From Nitrospirae bacterium RBG_13_39_12 (lineage in GTDB: Bacteria; Nitrospirota; Thermodesulfovibrionia; Thermodesulfovibrionales; SM23-35): a DNA stretch of 9,192 nt. Location of the stretch: assembly GCA_001805125.1 (NCBI GenBank), contig MHEF01000143.1:26129-35320 (forward strand). Reading direction: 5' to 3'. A program made the translations under genes and the position numbers. A model generated the notes under the pieces. That model saw only the letters and a list, made by a program, of their open reading frames with translations. It did not search any database and had not been told where the DNA came from. Positions within the stretch are counted from its first letter, which is position 1. Each line of letters starts with the position of its first letter. Below are positions 7,320 to 9,192 of the stretch, one piece after another.

Positions 7320-8296
7320 TTAGATATTACCTTGAATTCGAGAAACCCATAGAGGAACTTGAGACAAAAATAGAAGAACTTAAAAGACTCTCTGACGGGA
7401 AAGATATTAATATATCAGGCGAGATAAAAAAATTAGAAAAGAAAGTAAAAGATCTCCGTTCAGATATATTTTCTTCACTCACACCCTGGCAAAAAACACT
7501 GACAGCAAGGCATCCTGACAGACCATATACACTCGATTACATAAATTTGATAACAACTGATTTTATTGAATTACATGGTGATAGAAGGTTTTCGGATGAC
7601 CCGGCAATTGTCGGAGGCATAGCAAAAATAAACGATTTACCTGTAATAATCGCTGGACACCAAAAAGGACGGGGAACAAAGGAAAGGATATACAGGAATT
7701 TTGGACAGCCACATCCAGAAGGATACAGGAAGGCACTCAGGTTAATGAAATTCGCAGAGAAATTCAAGAGACCTGTAATAACGTTTATTGACACCCCAGG
7801 TGCTTACCCAGGAATAGGTGCTGAAGAGAGAGGTCAGGCAGAGGCTATAGCAGTCAATTTGATGGAAATGTCAAGGCTGAGAACACCGATAATCTCTATA
7901 GTCATTGGAGAGGGCGGGAGCGGAGGAGCACTTGCACTTGGAGTTGCAGATAGAATTTATATGCTTGAACATTCGGTCTACTCCGTAATTTCCCCCGAAG
8001 GTTGTGCTGCAATACTCTGGAAAAAGAATAATGACCTGAGTACTGAAGATTACTCAAAGGCAGCAGATGCCCTTAAGATTACTGCCCAAGACCTGCTGAG
8101 CTTTAAGATAATAGATGGTATAATCCCTGAACCTCTCGGCGGAGCACATAGAGATCCTGAGGGTGTCTCGAAGAAGATATCTGAATATATTATCACCGCT
8201 ATTGAGGAGCTTAAAACAAAGACACCAAGTAAACTTGTAGAAGAAAGATACAAGAGATTTAGAAAAACAGGGAGTTTTAAGGAAGAAACAGAATAG
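7316..8296 (+). CDS. accA: Acetyl-CoA carboxylase carboxyltransferase subunit alpha
   Basis: With AccD this forms the carboxyltransferase that moves CO2 from biotin on BCCP to acetyl-CoA, giving malonyl-CoA for fatty-acid synthesis in the cytoplasm. At 326 residues it matches the family (E. coli 319). The N-terminal helical, probably coiled segment starts LEFEKPIEELETKI (6-19) as is typical. ARHPDRPYTLDYI, GHQKGRGTKERI (114-125) and NFGQPHPEGYRKALRLM (128-144) follow. DTPGAYPGIGAEERGQAEAI (159-178), the glycine-rich GEGGSGGALA (198-207, which includes the oxyanion-hole backbone) and ISPEGCAAILW (225-235) complete the core. The ATG overlaps the dnaE stop codon as ATGA. The only Shine-Dalgarno-like bases (AAAGGGG at 7296-7302) are 13 bases away, so coupling to dnaE translation is likely. 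The dnaE-accA order is shared with many Gram-negative bacteria, including E. coli. Confidence 0.97.
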   Translation: MIRYYLEFEKPIEELETKIEELKRLSDGKDINISGEIKKLEKKVKDLRSDIFSSLTPWQKTLTARHPDRPYTLDYINLITTDFIELHGDRRFSDDPAIVGGIAKINDLPVIIAGHQKGRGTKERIYRNFGQPHPEGYRKALRLMKFAEKFKRPVITFIDTPGAYPGIGAEERGQAEAIAVNLMEMSRLRTPIISIVIGEGGSGGALALGVADRIYMLEHSVYSVISPEGCAAILWKKNNDLSTEDYSKAADALKITAQDLLSFKIIDGIIPEPLGGAHRDPEGVSKKISEYIITAIEELKTKTPSKLVEERYKRFRKTGSFKEETE

Positions 8297-8300
8297 ATTT

Positions 8301-8495
8301 TCAGTTTTTATGCAGTATCACAGGTACAAATCCGTAGCTTTCCAGAAACCTGTTGAGACAACTCTCATCCCAGAATAAAAGATTCATCCTTCCCTGTGGG
8401 GTCGGTGTGAGAATAAAATCTTCTTCAAGTTCAGCTGGTACTATGAACACCCCATTTTTTTCCAATACTTCTATTTCTTTTGTTAAGTGTTCCAT
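8301..8495 (-). CDS. Small uncharacterised protein, 64 residues
   Basis: I do not recognise this protein. It is 64 residues, acidic at the N-terminus (MEHLTKEIEVLEKNG) and soluble, with no membrane segment, signal or cysteine pair (one Cys, C46). A short helix is likely at the start, then a hydrophobic strand (GVFIVPAEL), a TPTPQGR turn, FWDESCLNRFLESYG (likely helix) and a last strand FVPVILHKN. It is probably a real gene because a near-perfect Shine-Dalgarno site lies 5 bases upstream and the composition is protein-like. It runs against accA with only 4 bases between the two stop codons, and I see no terminator in between. I could not find a convincing promoter upstream. The fold could be a small alpha/beta domain of regulatory or toxin-antitoxin type, but nothing in the sequence proves that, and no partner gene is adjacent. 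Confidence 0.75.
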   Translation of the reverse strand: MEHLTKEIEVLEKNGVFIVPAELEEDFILTPTPQGRMNLLFWDESCLNRFLESYGFVPVILHKN

Positions 8496-8500
8496 CTCAG

Positions 8501-8508
8501 CCTCCTTT
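8501..8508 (-). promoter_or_regulatory. Ribosome binding site of the 64-codon gene
   Basis: The minus strand reads AAAGGAGG, then five bases, then the ATG at 8495. This is the best Shine-Dalgarno match in the window and the main reason to believe the small gene is translated. Confidence 0.8.
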
Positions 8509-8619
8509 CAGTACACATCCTATTAGCTTTATATGCAACATTAATGCCTGATTTAATAATTTACGTACTCATTAAAATACTTTATTATCAAATGCTTATA
8601 ACACTATCTGGAATCTTTT

Positions 8620-8656
8620 CATAAAGCCAGTTCAGCTAACGGCATTGAACTTTATG
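8620..8656. repeat. Imperfect inverted repeat / hairpin
   Basis: CATAAA (8620-8625) pairs with TTTATG (8651-8656), and AGTTCA (8629-8634) pairs with TGAACT (8646-8651), the two arms meeting at 8651. Read continuously, CATAAA plus GTTCA pairs with TGAAC plus TTTATG if four bases on the left arm are bulged, leaving an 11-base loop. There is no T tract after it on the plus strand, so it is a poor terminator. It may be an operator, a structured RNA or chance. Confidence 0.35.
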
Positions 8657-8748
8657 TATCTCAGTTCCCAAGTATTACATCGTTTACAGAAAATTTTTCT
8701 ACGATTTATGCTTAAATAAATTTATGCAGGTTGCAGGATTAAATAGTT

Positions 8749-8779
8749 TTGACATTCTTCTGTCAACAAAATTTTTAAT
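8749..8779 (+). promoter_or_regulatory. Probable promoter of the TPR gene with overlapping palindrome
   Basis: A consensus -35 box TTGACA (8749-8754) is followed after 19 bases by TTTAAT (8774-8779), five of six matches to the -10 consensus. The spacer is longer than ideal. TTGACA is also the left arm of a perfect palindrome, TTGACA-TTCTTC-TGTCAA (8749-8766). A protein binding this dyad would cover the -35 box, which is a typical repressor position. The predicted start is near 8786, giving a leader of roughly 35 bases with the ribosome site GAGG at 8809-8812. Confidence 0.45.
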
Positions 8780-8819
8780 CTGTTAAGATAAACTTAATAA
8801 ATCAAATTGAGGTTGCTTT

Positions 8820-9192
8820 ATGAAAAAGGTATTTATAATATTTCTTCTCTGCCTCTTATTCTCAGCTAATTGTCAGAAAAAAGAGGAGACGGATGTCCGG
8901 AAACAAATCCCGTCAGGCCCTATAAATGGACAGAGTGAAATCAGACTCCTTGAAGAAGCTGTCAGGCAAGACCCCAAAAATGTCAACGCATGGATTGGAC
9001 TCGGCAACATACTGATGGATAACTCCCGTTTTTATGAGGCTATAGATGCCTACCAAAAAGCACTCGAAATTAATCCCAGGAATTTAGATGTGATTGTCGA
9101 TATGGGAACATGCTACAGAGGGGTTGGAAAGCCCGAAAGGGCAGCTGAAGAATATAAAAAGGCAATTGCTATTAACCCCGTACATATTTATG
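8820..9192 (+). CDS. TPR-repeat protein, probable lipoprotein (partial)
   Basis: The gene starts at ATG 8820, 7 bases after GAGG, and runs off the right edge; 124 codons are visible. The N-terminus MKKVFIIFLLCLLFSANCQ is a signal peptide of lipoprotein style. C18 would be the lipidated residue, although the asparagine before it is not a usual lipobox residue. A charged linker (19-40) follows. The chain then has the tetratricopeptide pattern: a partial first unit ending EEAVRQDPKN, one full repeat with W58, G60, L61, G62, Y72, A74, A81, L82 and P86 (about 54-87), and a second at about 88-121 with G96, Y99, G103, A108, Y112, A115 and P120. TPR modules are protein-binding scaffolds, so the protein probably acts in envelope assembly or complex formation in the periplasm. 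The exact role cannot be told from this part. Confidence 0.85.
   Translation, partial: MKKVFIIFLLCLLFSANCQKKEETDVRKQIPSGPINGQSEIRLLEEAVRQDPKNVNAWIGLGNILMDNSRFYEAIDAYQKALEINPRNLDVIVDMGTCYRGVGKPERAAEEYKKAIAINPVHIY

Larger units (their letters stand above)
8496..8819. other. AT-rich intergenic region, 324 bases
   Basis: No frame on either strand gives a convincing gene here. It holds the ribosome site of the 64-codon gene at its left end. An imperfect hairpin lies at 8620-8656. An 8-bp direct repeat ATTTATGC occurs at 8704-8711 and 8720-8727. A promoter with an overlapping palindrome lies before the TPR gene at the right end. A TATAAA at 8528-8533 on the minus strand lacks a good -35 box. Confidence 0.6.

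Noticed and set aside
8704..8727. Direct repeat ATTTATGC (16-bp period) as an operator or origin element
   Set aside because: Only two copies occur, in very AT-rich sequence where such repeats arise easily; there are no DnaA-type boxes around it.

Overview
The window looks like chromosomal core DNA of a Gram-negative, fairly AT-rich bacterium. The evidence is a split ATP synthase locus (atpB-atpE with no F1 genes beside it), a c subunit made with a signal peptide, a dnaE-accA gene pair and a probable TPR lipoprotein. This combination fits Nitrospirota (Thermodesulfovibrio-like) or Thermodesulfobacteriota (former Deltaproteobacteria). That placement is inference from gene order and protein style, not a database match. 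I see no phage, transposon, CRISPR, tRNA or rRNA.

Left part, minus strand (about 167-3832): a consensus-like promoter drives a class A penicillin-binding protein (PBP1A). After a 196-base gap with its own promoter come atpB (subunit a) and atpE (subunit c) of the Fo motor. They end in a perfect 14-bp hairpin that can terminate transcription in both directions. To the left of the hairpin there may be the last 33 codons of a converging gene.

Middle and right, plus strand (3864-8296): dnaE (replicative DNA polymerase III alpha, with a full PHP metal site) diverges from the PBP1A gene across a 103-base intergenic region. It overlaps accA (acetyl-CoA carboxylase carboxyltransferase alpha) by 4 bases. 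A small unrecognised 64-codon gene with a strong ribosome site converges on accA. After a 324-base AT-rich gap, a TPR protein with a lipoprotein-like signal starts and runs off the right edge.

The genes serve separate housekeeping tasks: wall synthesis, ATP synthesis, replication and the first step of fatty-acid synthesis. The most unusual signal is regulatory. Both divergent promoters between mrcA and dnaE have the same geometry (TTGACA/T, 18-base spacer, -10 box, 6 bases, ATG), which predicts that both mRNAs are leaderless. An 8-bp sequence repeated at an 11-bp interval lies between them. I did not find a convincing new multi-gene system.
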